A stretch of DNA of 64,000 nucleotides, from assembly GCA_936450465.1 (NCBI GenBank), contig OW388291.1:78939436-79003435 (forward strand), read 5' to 3'. The first letter of the stretch is position 1. Every line of letters starts with the position of its first letter. The translations under genes and the position numbers were made by a program. The notes below the pieces were generated by a model, which was given only the letters and a program-made list of their open reading frames with translations, was not told the DNA's origin and made no database searches. This document shows positions 33,605-45,497 of the stretch, piece by piece. This DNA comes from Gibbula magus. Its lineage: Eukaryota > Mollusca > Gastropoda > Trochida > Trochidae.

Positions 33605-36183
33605 ATGTTACTTTGGATGTTGATATATATATATATATTTCAGTACGATTTGTTCGCATTAAAACCCTACTAATTTCGATAAAGAGGGTATTCAAGAGGT
33701 ATTTATTATCCGATTACGAATTTATGAGATTGCTGACAGGTTATTATGCGTACTCTTCACATGATTCCATTTACTTTGGAAAATGTATTACATACTTTCG
33801 TGTCCATGTTTCTTTGATGTTAAGGAAGTATATCATCAATTAATAACCATGATGGTTATGTCACTCTATTGTGTTAAACAAAATATTGTCACAAAGCCAC
33901 TGTTCAACGGAAACATTTTCATGGAGAAAAATGTGTAACCCTGTTGTACGTGCAAAAAAGCTCCACATCGGAGGGTATAAACATCTGTACATCGGAGGGT
34001 ATAAAAATCTGTACATCGGAGCATCGCCAGTATACTAGCAGTGGAGTGACGTCATAGCGTTTTGACGTCACAGAAATATGATTTCATAAAGCATTGTGAT
34101 GTCACACGTAATACACAATCTACTGGCAATATATTTCCTAGAAGTTATCGTGTGATGTTACACAGTGGCGTCTATTATTGATCACAATTTTGGAAGAACA
34201 GATTATGAATATTTTCAACAATGTATAATTCATTTTATTTTGTTTAAATGATTGTAATGGTTGGATACTAAATGTGAAGCTCAAGCGTATAAGCATGAAC
34301 GATTAGTATTGGGCCAATTAGTTCTCCATTAGATCTACTGCAAGGTTGTGTTTACATACCATAATAGGTTGCTGCTTTCACGTCAGCTTCTGTTTGATGT
34401 ATTGATGACTGTGTGTCAGCACGGGAGGTGAGACTGCACACGTGCTACAAAATCTATAACTTCTCATTATGTTATATATAGTATCGCATTGTCCAACCTA
34501 CAATGTTGCAGTTTTTTATGAATGATAAAGAAGGAAGTGGAGAAAATAGATTGTTTACACTCTATTTACCATTACGATACATTTTACATTGTGCTTTTAA
34601 TCACAGAGGCTTCTTATTTCATCATACCCGTAAGAAATCAATTAGAAAATGCAGTGGTTTTAAGTTGATAGAAAGATTATCTTGCGTCCAAAAGAAACGA
34701 TATTAGCAAAATGCAAGATATTGACTTGAAACATATAGTTACATCATGTCTACAGAAAACACCATTACTCAGTTTGTAATTCTGGGAACTCTACCACATG
34801 TTCGTTTTCCCACATGTAAATTAACCAGGATATATCCTGTATCAAGTCTAACATCGAGATGTTTATGCCAATGCAATTCATGAAGTTGTGTACACAAAGG
34901 ACAACATTGAAAAAGGCTCCACACACAGTTGATTCTGATTCTTTCCACACCCGACTCAAGGGGGTTCGATACTGGCATCCTATAGCTAGGCTGCTAAAGT
35001 ACTAAACAGAGAGCGTATAATATATATGTCCTGTGTTCAAGGACAAGCGATGAACCCTCTCGCACAGAAATGATTAAGCATATAGACAGTACATGGGAGA
35101 TCTCGCAAGAACTAGCGCTTTTGAACACGGCGCTGAGGTGTAACATACAAGATGTCATGTGAATATTTTTCAAATACTTCACTAGGTAAAATCTTCACAT
35201 TTTACCTAAAAAATAACTTTGGAAATAATTTATAGTGATTTTTCCTTTGGTGTTCAGCGTGTCTTTCCCTCGTCAATATTAATTTAAGTCACAAGTGAAC
35301 TCGTGAATAAAACAAATGTTTACAAAAGAGCTTTTTAGTTTCAAAAGAGTTGTTATGCCAAAATAATGTTTGATGCAAGTAACATGTGTGTTTAAATCCA
35401 ACGTTTGTCACATGAAACAATCCTTTTAATCACGGACTTAAATTAAAATTAATATTTAAGTCCGTGGTTTAATCTAGTAGTGCCAGAACGCTTTTAAGAA
35501 TCTATCCGGTGTAAATCGTTGATGAGAAAACAATGTCCACGTGTTTCTAAACTTAACACGATTAAGAATTCCGAGGGAAAACGACAAAAGTGAGATATAG
35601 GCATGTAGAACAACATAAATCATATCAACAGCTCGACATATGATTGTTGTTTTTCAGGTTAAATCGTTGGTTCATGCTACATGTAGGTCTAGCAGGAGAA
35701 CATGCATACCATACATATCAACTCCAAAGTCCTAGTTAATTACAACGTTGTTGTTAATAGAACCGCTATAACGTCTACGTACGTGTGTATTACACGAGAA
35801 GTTTTGGTATTATTGATAATACCACGCCCTAAAAAACAATAAGATTAAAAAAGTCAGCACATCACCCATGTTATTTGCATAGAATACATGTATTCAATTT
35901 AAATGAAAAGTACTAGATGTAACACATAGATCATAACATTTTAGAAATCTAAACGTGATAAAACATAATATACGAATAAAACATCCTGCATTAAATGCTA
36001 TTTTATTGGGATTACTCTTTCCAGAAATGTTCATCATATATATGTTCACAGGGCCCATGGTTTTGTTAAACCTACACTAACGCCATTGAAGTTGCAACGT
36101 CTACAACAGCTGTGTCCCGTGTGTGTTGCCTTTATGTTCATTTAGCTTGCATCTGACTGGAGCTCCTGCTTCACTTAATGTTA
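33605..36183. other. Non-coding stretch right of the duplicated array
   Basis: No gene can be supported. It holds a short tandem repeat around ACATCGGAGGGTATAAA (33965-34025), two CRE-type TGACGTCA sites 16 bases apart (34047-34054, 34063-34070), and AT-rich perfect or near-perfect hairpins (AGGTAAAAT at 35184-35208; CACGGACTTAAAT at 35427-35472). Minus frames at 34765-34978 are open but lack splice context and are not convincing. Confidence 0.5.
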
Positions 36184-37217
36184 ATTATGTTGTTTGTCGA
36201 CTTCTATGAAACGTGGATTCACTTTCTCATTATGTTGTTTGTCGACTTCTATGAAACGTGGATTCACTTTCTCATTATGTTGTTTGTCGACTTCTATGAA
36301 ACGTGGATTCACTTTCTCATTATGTTGTTTGTCGACTTCTATGAAACGTGGATTCACTTTCTCATTATGTTGTTTGTCGACTTCTATGAAACGTGGATTC
36401 ACTTTCTCATTATGTTGTTTGTCGACGTCTATCAAACGTGGATTCACTTTCTCATTATGTTGTTTGTCGACTTCTATGAAACGTGGATTCACTTTCTCAT
36501 TATGTTGTTTGTCGACGTCTATCAAACGTGGATTCACTTTCTCATTATGTTGTTTGTCGACTTCTATGAAACGTGGATTCACTTTCTCATTATGTTGTTT
36601 GTCGACGTCTATCAAACGTGGATTCACTTTCTCATTATGTTGTTTGTCGACTTCTATGAAACGTGGATTCACTTTCTCATTATGTTGTTTGTCGACGTCT
36701 ATCAAACGTGGATTCACTTTCTCATTATGTTGTTTGTCGACGTCTATCAAACGTGGATTCACTTTCTCATTATGTTGTTTGTCGACTTCTATGAAACGTG
36801 GATTCACTTTCTCATTATGTTGTTTAACGACGTCTATCAAACGTGGATTCACTTTCTCATTATGTTGTTTGTCGACTTCTATGAAACGTGGATTCACTTT
36901 CTCATTATGTTGTTTGTCGACGTCTATGAAACGTGGATTCACTTTCTCATTATGTTGTTTGTCGACTTCTATGAAACGTGGATTCACTTTCTCATTATGT
37001 TGTTTGTCGACGTCTATCAAACGTGGATTCACTTTCTCATTATGTTGTTTGTCGACTTCTATGAAACGTGGATTCACTTTCTCATATGTTGTTTGTCGAC
37101 TTCTATGAAACGTGGATTCACTTTCTCATTATGTTGTTTGTCGACTTCTATGAAACGTGGATTCACTTTCTCATTATGTTGTTTGTCGACTTCTATGAAA
37201 CGTTGATTCACTTTCTC
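36184..37217. repeat. 45-bp minisatellite, 23 copies
   Basis: The unit starts ATTATGTTGTTTGTCGAC and ends CACTTTCTC; one copy (at 37085) has lost one base, so the array is 23 x 45 minus 1. Two main variants alternate: GACTTCTATGAAACG and GACGTCTATCAAACG. The order runs five of the first, then near-regular alternation, suggesting a 90-base higher-order unit. Because 45 is a multiple of three and the unit has no stop in several frames, long open frames appear on both strands (up to 342 codons); they are by-products, not genes. Confidence 0.95.
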
Positions 37218-37294
37218 ATTATGTTTGCATTTTCATCTACATGTAATTGATGGTAGTATGTAACCGGCGTTTCCTCAAAACGTTCAACTGTTAT

Positions 37295-37536
37295 GGCGCC
37301 GCACAACTTCCGTACGCAAGGTATAACTCTTGCCAGTCTCCATTACTGGCTGATTTAAAAATTAAGTCTTGCAGTATTTCCCTCGTCTTGTTGTGCCAAG
37401 ATAGTGGATCGCTGAACCTGAAATGCATAGTGGGCCCGGATTTCTAAGCACATAGATCTTACAATACTGCAAGGCCTAAATCAGCCAATAATGGAGACTG
37501 GCAAGAGTTATGCCTTGCATTGGGAAATTGGGCGCC
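37295..37536. repeat. Fold-back element with GGCGCC ends
   Basis: The left arm (37295-37378) and right arm (37463-37536) are inverted copies: CTCTTGCCAGTCTCCATTA and GGCTGATTTA at the left recur as complements at the right, around a loop of about 85 bases. Both ends carry GGCGCC. It is MITE-like and non-coding. Confidence 0.8.
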
Positions 37537-37924
37537 GCAATATCTTTGAAATGATAGTACTGTTTGTACTGTGGTTGGTAGTAAGTAGAGTAAAGAAGAT
37601 ACTGATATTCATGGATTATCAACGATGCTCCCGAGCCTGTAGGTATGAACTGCATATACTGTTTGCATATCTTAAAGGTTTAAATAATTTATTAAAAAGG
37701 CTCTATACATGGTTTTGTTTGAGGACACATTATTATATAATGGGAAACTAAACTAAACCTGAAAACACCTGTAAAATCAATATATTATTCAACAACACTC
37801 ACTTATGGGTATGCAGTCGCATTTATCCCACATACCTTCTTACGAAAGTTTTCCAGCGAAGACGGTGTAGTCGCATATAATCGTAACATTCCCAGCTTCA
37901 GCTCCACACACGTCTACAGGCTGT

Positions 37925-37948
37925 CATCATCATCATCATCATCATCAT
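37925..37948. repeat. (CAT)8 microsatellite
   Basis: Eight uninterrupted CAT triplets. Confidence 0.95.
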
Positions 37949-38051
37949 ATATTCTAAAAAAAAACACCATCGCTGGTACATGAGATACATAAATACAAAT
38001 TATATAATAAATATGACGTCATGAGGCCACCATGATTGCTCTTGATATAAC

Positions 38052-38516
38052 ACAGAGTCTAACAAGTGTCATCGCCTAGTGTAGAGTCTAACAAGTGTCA
38101 TCGCCTAGTGTAGAGTCTAACAAGTGTCATCGCCTAGTGTAGAGTCTAACAAGTGTCATCGCCTAGTGTAGAGTCTAACAAGTGTCATCGCCTAGTGTAG
38201 AGTCTAACAAGTGTCATCGCCTAGTGTAGAGTCTAACAAGTGTCATCGCCTAGTGTAGAGTCTAACAAGTGTCATCGCCTAGTGTAGAGTCTAACAAGTG
38301 TCATCGCCTAGTGTAGAGTCTAACAAGTGTCATCGCCTAGTGTAGAGTCTAACAAGTGTCATCGCCTAGTGTAGAGTCTAACAAGTGTCATCGCCTAGTG
38401 TAGAGTCTAACAAGTGTCATCGCCTAGTGTAGAGTCTAACAAGTGTCATCGCCTAGTGTAGAGTCTAACAAGTGTCATCGCCTAGTGTAGAGTCTAACAA
38501 GTGTCATCGCCTAGTG
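38052..38516. repeat. 29-bp minisatellite, 16 copies
   Basis: The unit is GTGTAGAGTCTAACAAG followed by TGTCATCGCCTA. Apart from the partial start of the first copy, I see no differences between the 16 copies, which points to a very recent expansion or homogenisation. Non-coding. Confidence 0.95.
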
Positions 38517-40304
38517 CGTTATGCTTGTACTTGGAATTTCACAATGTACAGCTTTATCGACATTTGTGCAAATCCTTATTGAATTCCATTATCAGTCATA
38601 GATCTTGACTATATTACGGTAAAAAAAACAGTTGGACATGTAGGTAGTATATGTGTTTGTAGAGCACCATTAAACTAGTACCTTCATATCTGTGTAGACA
38701 TCGTTCTTACCTTTTCTTAAAAGTTACCTGTCATGTCTCTGGAACGAACTTTTAAATGACCCAAGTTATTTTAATCCTACATTGACACAAAGTATAAGAT
38801 TAAAACAACCGTTCTTTTATCTCTTTCTTGGTCACTGTTTTCAATAGAGGAACCAGTTTATTTGTTACACAACTCAATAGTATAAAGACAATTATTTATA
38901 ACATTTACTACAGCTGCTTACATCAAACGTCTAGGAAGTTTTTGTAACAGAATAACTCTTGTCTCTTTGGAAGAAAAAATAGTCCGTTAATGTGTTAACA
39001 TGTTAAACGATATATTTTGTTTTTGGTCTCCTATTACAAGTTGTAAAAAAATTTAAACAACATTAGCCAAACCAATAGTCCAGATATATCCTATTCCAAA
39101 GTACATGTTTTAATTATCTTTAGGGACAATTTATCAGTAATCTGTGAATTCACAATCCCGTTTCACAAGTCTTACAAAATAGTGACCCACGATGTCAGAA
39201 TAGCTATTTTGTGTGCTTTACAAATCGATACATTTAATATGCTTATCATCCATATCAATCCTTGGGCATTAGCTTAATTATTGTTGGTCAACTGGTTTTT
39301 GAATAAGTAAGTGGTTTTTGTTAATTAACTTCAGCTGAAAAGGTATTTACCTGTTCCAGAAGACCAGTCCCCATACCTACCTGTATATTTCAAGATTGAT
39401 TACAACTTGTTTTGATCGTTCGACACCAGTTAATTACCCTGTAAGGATAATAAAATCCTTAGTTTGATTATGAATCAAATTTTAAAAGCCCATTAATAAC
39501 CAGACACAGAATTTGACATCGCAACGACTGAAAATAAAAGTCGATAACTACATATCGACATATACACCTAAATATACTTCAATGAAACTTGTTACTGTTG
39601 CAAACTATTTTATTCATTCAATTATGTAAATTTACCATTTCGGTACGCATATGTAGTAAGATTTATGTTGCACATCTAAACAACTATTGCATGCAGTTAT
39701 TTTTTTATTTTGATGTTTAAGAGGTCGGAATCTAAGACAAAAACATAGGTATCACGTTAAGATAAGCGTGTCATTAGCTTTGGAATAGAATATTAAATAA
39801 TAATCTTTATGTCAACGAGTATTGATATAGTCAATGAGAAGCAAGTTTCAGAGGCCATGAATTTATCTCGTTAAGTTTTTCAATAAATCAGTCTGTTCTC
39901 CTCCCACCCAATCAGGAATATAGCTCACGGGAAAATCTATTTCCTTTCTGAAAGTTTCTAATAACGTCTTCTACTTAAGGAGGCTCTATTGATCTAATTG
40001 CCCTTCACAGTAATGATAGATACAAGATACTGTTAATGTTACAGGGGGTAGATCCATTTCTGCTTGCGTGTACACAAACCACTTCATTCCAAACCTCAGA
40101 CAGCATCCCTTTGTTTAAGAATTTATAAAACAAAATACTTATGAACATAAAGCTTTTATGTCCCTGATAATTTTTGCAATACTGATACAGATTTTCTATT
40201 CAAACTTCTCTTCTAAATTAGCCATATTCTCCGCTAGAAATAGAAAAATCGGGATTTCGCCATTTGAAAAGTGATTTTTGCCATAATGCTACTTTAGGAA
40301 ATTG
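38517..40304. other. AT-rich stretch without recognisable features
   Basis: I see no gene, no long repeat and no element ends here. It contains scattered ATTA-rich words and stop codons in all frames. Confidence 0.5.
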
Positions 40305-40545
40305 AAACGTAGGATAAACGCGTTTGTGTTCAATGTGTTTTCCTCAAATTAAGCCATTTGAATCTATGAAAATAAATGACCATAAACATGCTGATAAATA
40401 AAGAAGAGCAAATCAGAGACAAATTAGTTTAATTACATTAGTATATCAGAATTATTCGAAGGACATACATGTATGCGAATTACAAAGACCCTGGGTAGTC
40501 AAATGCTGAGATCTTTAAGTAATTCGGTCCATGTAGTCGATTTAA
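40305..40545. repeat. Diverged fragment of the large duplicated unit
   Basis: This segment follows 8465-8710 of unit 1 with many changes: AATGTGTTTTCCTCAAA, AACATGCTGATAAATAAAGA, AATCAGAGACAAAT, TTCGAAGGACATA and AGTCAAATGC are recognisable in order. The exon D frame is interrupted by a TAG. It is a much older copy than the three units of the array. Confidence 0.75.
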
Positions 40546-40583
40546 GATATGATTTCTTTGGATGAAAAGCAAGGATATAATGT

Positions 40584-40664
40584 GTTGTGCTCTTTTCACC
40601 GCTACTGTATGTTGTGCTCTTTTCACCGCTACTGTATTTTGTGCTCTTTTCACCGCTGCTGTAT
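40584..40664. repeat. 27-bp triplication
   Basis: Three consecutive copies of GTTGTGCTCTTTTCACC plus GCTACTGTAT, differing by single bases. Confidence 0.9.
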
Positions 40665-40756
40665 TTTGCTGGAAACGAGAACTATGGCCCATTTAGATAA
40701 GATGGTATCTGAAAATGGTATTGCGAGGGAAGATCGACTATTTTATGAATGAACCG

Positions 40757-40808
40757 TACGTACATTTTGTAAGGTTGACTTATTTATCAACCTTAGTAAA
40801 TGTACGTA
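40757..40808. repeat. Short hairpin
   Basis: TACGTACATTTTGTAAGG TTGA pairs with TCAA CCTTAGTAAATGTACGTA over 22 bases with a few mismatches, loop of 8 bases. No terminator role can be claimed in a eukaryote. Confidence 0.6.
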
Positions 40809-41341
40809 AGGTTCTTGTCCTTTTTCAATGTAAACATGTACAGCATTTGGAGGTACAGCATTTGGAATACAAAGCACTTCTAGTTCAATGGTTACGAGTG
40901 GGAATGAGGAGTAGGTGTTCCGTCGGGATGTAGCTATCGTTTATATATGAAGAGAATACACTTAACCAGAGGATTATGGTTTTCAATTCTCAAAGTAAGC
41001 TAAGTTATAGCCAATCGAAATCTTGGACAGTGGAACTCTATAACGGAATGTCCCCACGAAACACTGATGCGACTCATCCGGACAAACATCTCGTAAGCAT
41101 CTCTTTACGACTCAACCAATCTCCAATAGCTTCCGGCCAGACTACACTGTTAATGTTGTATTGTTCTATGCTCAAGTAGAATCCAGGTTGAAAACAAAGG
41201 ATAGTCTTGAATCACTTTACATAGTTTTAGTAAAAAAGATTTGAGCTGTTCAGAGTTAGAGATTGTTGACGTAGATTCGATAAGAAATCGTTTAATATAA
41301 ATCATTGAAATTTGTTTAATGGGATGTAGTATCATTCATTC

Positions 41342-41463
41342 CACCTGATGAAGGAGTGAGCTTATACTCCGAAACGTCGTGTATTTTCACGTTAAAAACG
41401 TTATTATCCAGAAAGTCTTCCTGTTCTTATGTATACCGCTTCTAAATGCCCTTCAAGGCCAGG
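41342..41463 (+). mobile_element. Penelope-like hammerhead-type end, best copy
   Basis: CACCTGATGA, a stem GGAGT/ACTCC closing an 8-base loop, GAAAC, GTC, GTG. The outer CAC and GTG can pair as a short stem I, and GTC would be the cleavage triplet, as in hammerhead ribozymes. The single A between CTGATGA and the stem departs from the consensus. Downstream bases to about 41463 match the minus strand of 6062-6144. The upstream sequence is unrelated, so only the conserved end of the element remains. Confidence 0.5.
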
Positions 41464-42130
41464 TAGTCTTATAGTTTGTATGAAAATAATAAAATTGATT
41501 AAATAAGGTAAAAGTTGAAAGAGTTTTTTTTAGTTTTAAGAAAATATTTAGCAATACAACTACAACAAGATTTATGATGAGATAAATTCGAACTATCATA
41601 AGAATATCATCACAATAACGCTACTAGTTGCAGTCATATGTTGGTGTTTTGTATATATACTGGACACAATAAGAGATGTTGAATGGTTTATAATAAATAT
41701 GTCATCTATAATTAAGGAAAAGAGAACCCAATAATCGCCTTCTTTCACTAACGAGGTTAACAAAACTCAATATGATAACAAAATACTATTTTTATACGAT
41801 GATAAATTGTTTTCGAAGATATAAAACGCCCCACTAAGGTGTAAGATGTAACAGTTACATGATGATTTGTAAGAAAGTTCAGAGCAAGAGATGCCTTACT
41901 ACAAACTGTCATCTGTGTTCTGTCATCATTGTTTGGCAAAACTTAACTTCTGCTTACATCGGCCACTTTGAACATGGCAGTCTTTATGTGTTAATCAATT
42001 CCATTAACGTACAGAGCAGGTTTTCCAACAAGGTAATTTTACCTGGATATTTACTAACAGCACATGTTCACCTTCTTGTGAATAGAAGATGTTAAGAGAT
42101 AGATGCTGATTTGATTCGGATCTGATTTTA

Positions 42131-42641
42131 TACTGCCGTCCAAAAGAAACGCCCACCAGATATTTTATGAGATTTCAGAAAAAGTATCAGGAGCATGTTA
42201 ACCAAAGTGTGGCATTATGAAGTTGCATCATTTTTTAACAAAATATCGAAGTTTCATAAATTTGCATGTTGTAGGGGGAAAATTAAAGATGGTAACTGTT
42301 CAATTTTCGATCATGGTTTAAAAACAGTTTTGCTGCACCATACTCTGTAAATCCGAAGACCATACCACCAAAGTCCTCCTGACAATGTTCACCTATCCAC
42401 AAAATACCAAAGTGATAACGCTGCATATGTGGTCATGGTAATAAAGTTATTGTACAAATCAAAAACCGGAAGTAGCAGGTTTTTTTGGGGGCGTGGTCAC
42501 GGGTGGTTGTGCAATTCATGGCCAATGGATTGTCATATCAAATATTGTTTCATTAAAACCTTGATACGATCATTAATTATGTGTTAAAGTAATATAATTC
42601 ATCTTAAAGATTCATGTGGGCGTTTCTTTTGGACGGCAGTG
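42131..42641. mobile_element. TA-flanked MITE, 511 bp
   Basis: Inverted ends YACTGCCGTCCAAAAGAAAC, continuing GCCCAC, with TA at 42129-42130 and 42642-42643. Tc1/mariner-type target site. No coding frame. The inner word CCAAAAGAAACG is nearly shared with the MITE at 18068-18505. Confidence 0.85.
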
Positions 42642-42643
42642 TA

Positions 42644-43623
42644 GATTTGAACATATGTGTGCTCGAAACTGGAAATCCATTAAAGAAAGAGATAAGATAG
42701 GAGTTGAAAAGAGAAAATTCAAATATCTATTTCTAATAAATTAGAAGATTAACAACTCCATACCAGATCTCTTTATCAAGTAATGTTTCGTTTTCTCATT
42801 AATTTGTCGTCAACATGCATTACCACATAATTTAGTTAGTATAAATCTAATTTGCCTAAATGGAATTATACATTTTGTTATGGGATACATCAGCACCATC
42901 GTTTATACGCAAGTTTCCCTGGATTTCTGTTGTGTTATTATATATGCCTGCGCTGGTTACGGTATTGGCATGCTCTTGATCGCTCCTGATAACCAAATCT
43001 TGGAATGATAAATTTCGATCTTCATACCACAATCTGGGCAGGAATCCAAAATCCGTCTACCCAAAATTAAATGTTTGTTAAATAAGGTCCTAGCAGTAAA
43101 TACGATGGTAAAAAGCAGCTGTTTGCAGTAACATGAGATTGAAACATGAGATGCACTGCCACTCGCCGTTTACAGAAGTCCTTCAATATTGACTGCGAGT
43201 TTTAAACTAAACAAAGATGAATGTCACAAACTTAAACAATAACTGTTATTATCAAGTCGTTTACACAGGCCTAATTAAAAATTTAAATCAAAGATCAAAT
43301 CTCTTAGGAAAAAAATGAGAAAGCTGCAACCGCAAATGAGTTTTTAGATTAAATGTCATACTATTTTGGTAAAATGCAAATCATAAAATATATATATAAA
43401 ATTGATCAGTATTGTGCATATAAAGGGTAAAAAATATCATTAATGTTGCATTTATGTATTGAACTTCGTATCGAACAAATGCAATGTATTTCGAAACTCG
43501 AATACCTAACTAATATATTTTACGGTTTACATTGTACCAAAATGCTTGAAAATAGTGTTACAAACCTTCTCCAACTAGATTGGATTTTACACACTTTCCT
43601 GTTGGTGTCTTGCACATCATCCC
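42644..43623. other. AT-rich stretch without supported genes
   Basis: Between two MITEs. A plus-strand open frame starts at 43443 and runs into the next element, so it is not a gene. Otherwise nothing is recognised. Confidence 0.5.
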
Positions 43624-43627
43624 TTAA

Positions 43628-44131
43628 AGGCGCTATATCACGATTTTATTTTTTTATTTTTTACAAATATTTTGAAAGAAAGAAGTGTTACCAATGGCTA
43701 AATAATACTCTTGAATCAATTAAAAGAGTTCTAAAACGAATGTACATAGTTCGGTTAAGTCATGCGAGTCCATTTCCCATCAAGCGGCCATTTCAATGTT
43801 TTCACATTAAAATGGCCACTCGAAGGTGGTTCAAGTGATCTGACTGATGTAGCGATACCTAAATACCCAGAGGAGAGTTTTAAATTGGTGCAATGATGGA
43901 ATGGTCAACCATCTCTCCGTATGAACTCTCAAATTATCATAAGACTTACAAATCTACCTCTCACACTGAAGAGTTCCACATCACTATGGGATAACCGTTT
44001 TCTATGAGTATGGCTTATAGTGTCGTGTGATGGGATGTTTATAAATTAACGTACCAATATATTGCATAAACTTAAATAATAAATGGTAAATTTAAGAAAA
44101 TATAATATGCAAAAAACGTGCTACAGCGCCT
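43628..44131. mobile_element. TTAA-flanked MITE, copy 2
   Basis: Same family as 6450-6910, in reverse orientation: AGGCGCTATATCACG at the left, complement of AGGCGCTGTAGCACG at the right, TTAA at 43624-43627 and 44132-44135. Central arms around AAAATGGCCACTCGA and GGCCATTT are conserved. Confidence 0.85.
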
Positions 44132-44135
44132 TTAA

Positions 44136-45497
44136 GATCTCGATGATGTCTCCACATGCTGGATACAAAACCACTTATTGTTAAATTCGATGTTTGTCAA
44201 AATGATAGTTTAGCTTAGAAAAATATTTTTTGTCTTAGACGTTTTCTTTTTCAAGAGTGAAAATGGTGGCTTTGGTTGAGACTAACGATGCCTTCTGTAC
44301 GAGCCATAGACCCAAGTGCTAATGCGCGTTCATTAAGAGACAATTGACTATCCCAATAAAGTAGCCTTTAGGGTAAACGACGCCATCCGAAGCCGTTTAT
44401 TGCCTATGTGCTACTTGAAGGGATGGTAATGGGAAGCCTTAAGTGTCCTGAAAGGGTACTAGCACTGAGAAGAAAGCGTCTAATCGTGCAATTTGTCTCT
44501 ACAAGGATCCTCTACATGTCTAGCCCCTTCTTCTGTGCACCACGCTATCGATCTCAACCTCGACCGAGTTGGTGCATTGTAGATTGTCAAGTCTGGATCT
44601 GGGCCATCTATTGAATCATAAGTGTAAACTCTTGATATATAAGTATACATTCCTGAAACTGAAACATATATGTTTTTTAAGTGGGAACTTTAGTATATGA
44701 AATCCTGATCACCAATATGATATATATTAAGAAACCTATCACACACAAGTAGAATAAACAATACGTTTGAATAAAGCTATATGTATATCAATTTCTACAT
44801 ATTGTACACTAACTGAGACCGTAACATCTATCATATTAGATGAAGGTTTCTCTCGAAGTACATGTGTATAGAATACCATAACGACAGTGGTTCTTAATAC
44901 GCTAATTATGAAAATCACTAGCGAGTGAATCCAGTGATAGCTATGTAATATGTTATCCACCACTTATTCTCATCGACCAACTGTCGTCCGCCGAGGGCGT
45001 TACTAAATCTACAAGGCTCGACGGCAAAGTCTTACACCGGTTTTTATCGCGGCAGAGATTGAAACGGACAATATCTATTCTCAGAGTTAACCAAGACTGG
45101 CATGCAAAGCCGATTCCATTAGGGATTGGTGCGGTCGATTCCCTTCCATTGACGTCCCGTGGTACAGTTTCGCCTGCTGGACTGGACTGTAGAACAGTAC
45201 GCACGCTGCCGTCACAGGACGTCCTTTGTTGGCTCACTCTCACACTTTCTAGTACACTCACTCGGTACATGATGATTACTTTCTACGGGGCTATTGGCGT
45301 TGAAACATAATCCGATACTTGCATAGAACCTATTATTCAGAAACCTTTAAAACCGCTGCCATTGGAGACGTTTTGGACAGTACATACCACGGATTTCTGG
45401 ACTTGTTTACGACTTGGTCGTCAGTTTCAAACTTTAACCAATTTTGAAGGTACACGATGCAGATAGAGTTTGCTTGGGTGTAGGACCATTGTCGGGG
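44136..45497. other. GC-richer stretch upstream of a predicted gene
   Basis: From about 44950 the DNA is richer in CG dinucleotides than its surroundings, with overlapping open frames on both strands (45059-45310 plus; 44953-45270 minus). It may contain the promoter and 5' exon of the gene at 45498. A TTTAAAA word lies at about 45345. I cannot choose an exon with confidence. Confidence 0.35.

Noticed and set aside
33613..33843. Plus-strand frame just after the end of unit 3
   Set aside because: It starts in a (TA)n run at the breakpoint and has no splice or start context.
34047..34070. Two CRE-type TGACGTCA sites
   Set aside because: No gene start nearby; similar words occur in dispersed repeats of this window.
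34471..34706. TATATATAG word followed by an ATG and 67 codons
   Set aside because: The ATG lies at the expected start site itself rather than after a leader, and the residues look like random AT-rich translation.
34945..34985. tRNA-like B-box (GGTTCGATAC)
   Set aside because: No A-box or cloverleaf can be formed around it.
36178..37206. Open frames of 342, 304 and 298 codons
   Set aside because: Same reason: a 45-base stop-free repeat open in two plus frames and one minus frame.
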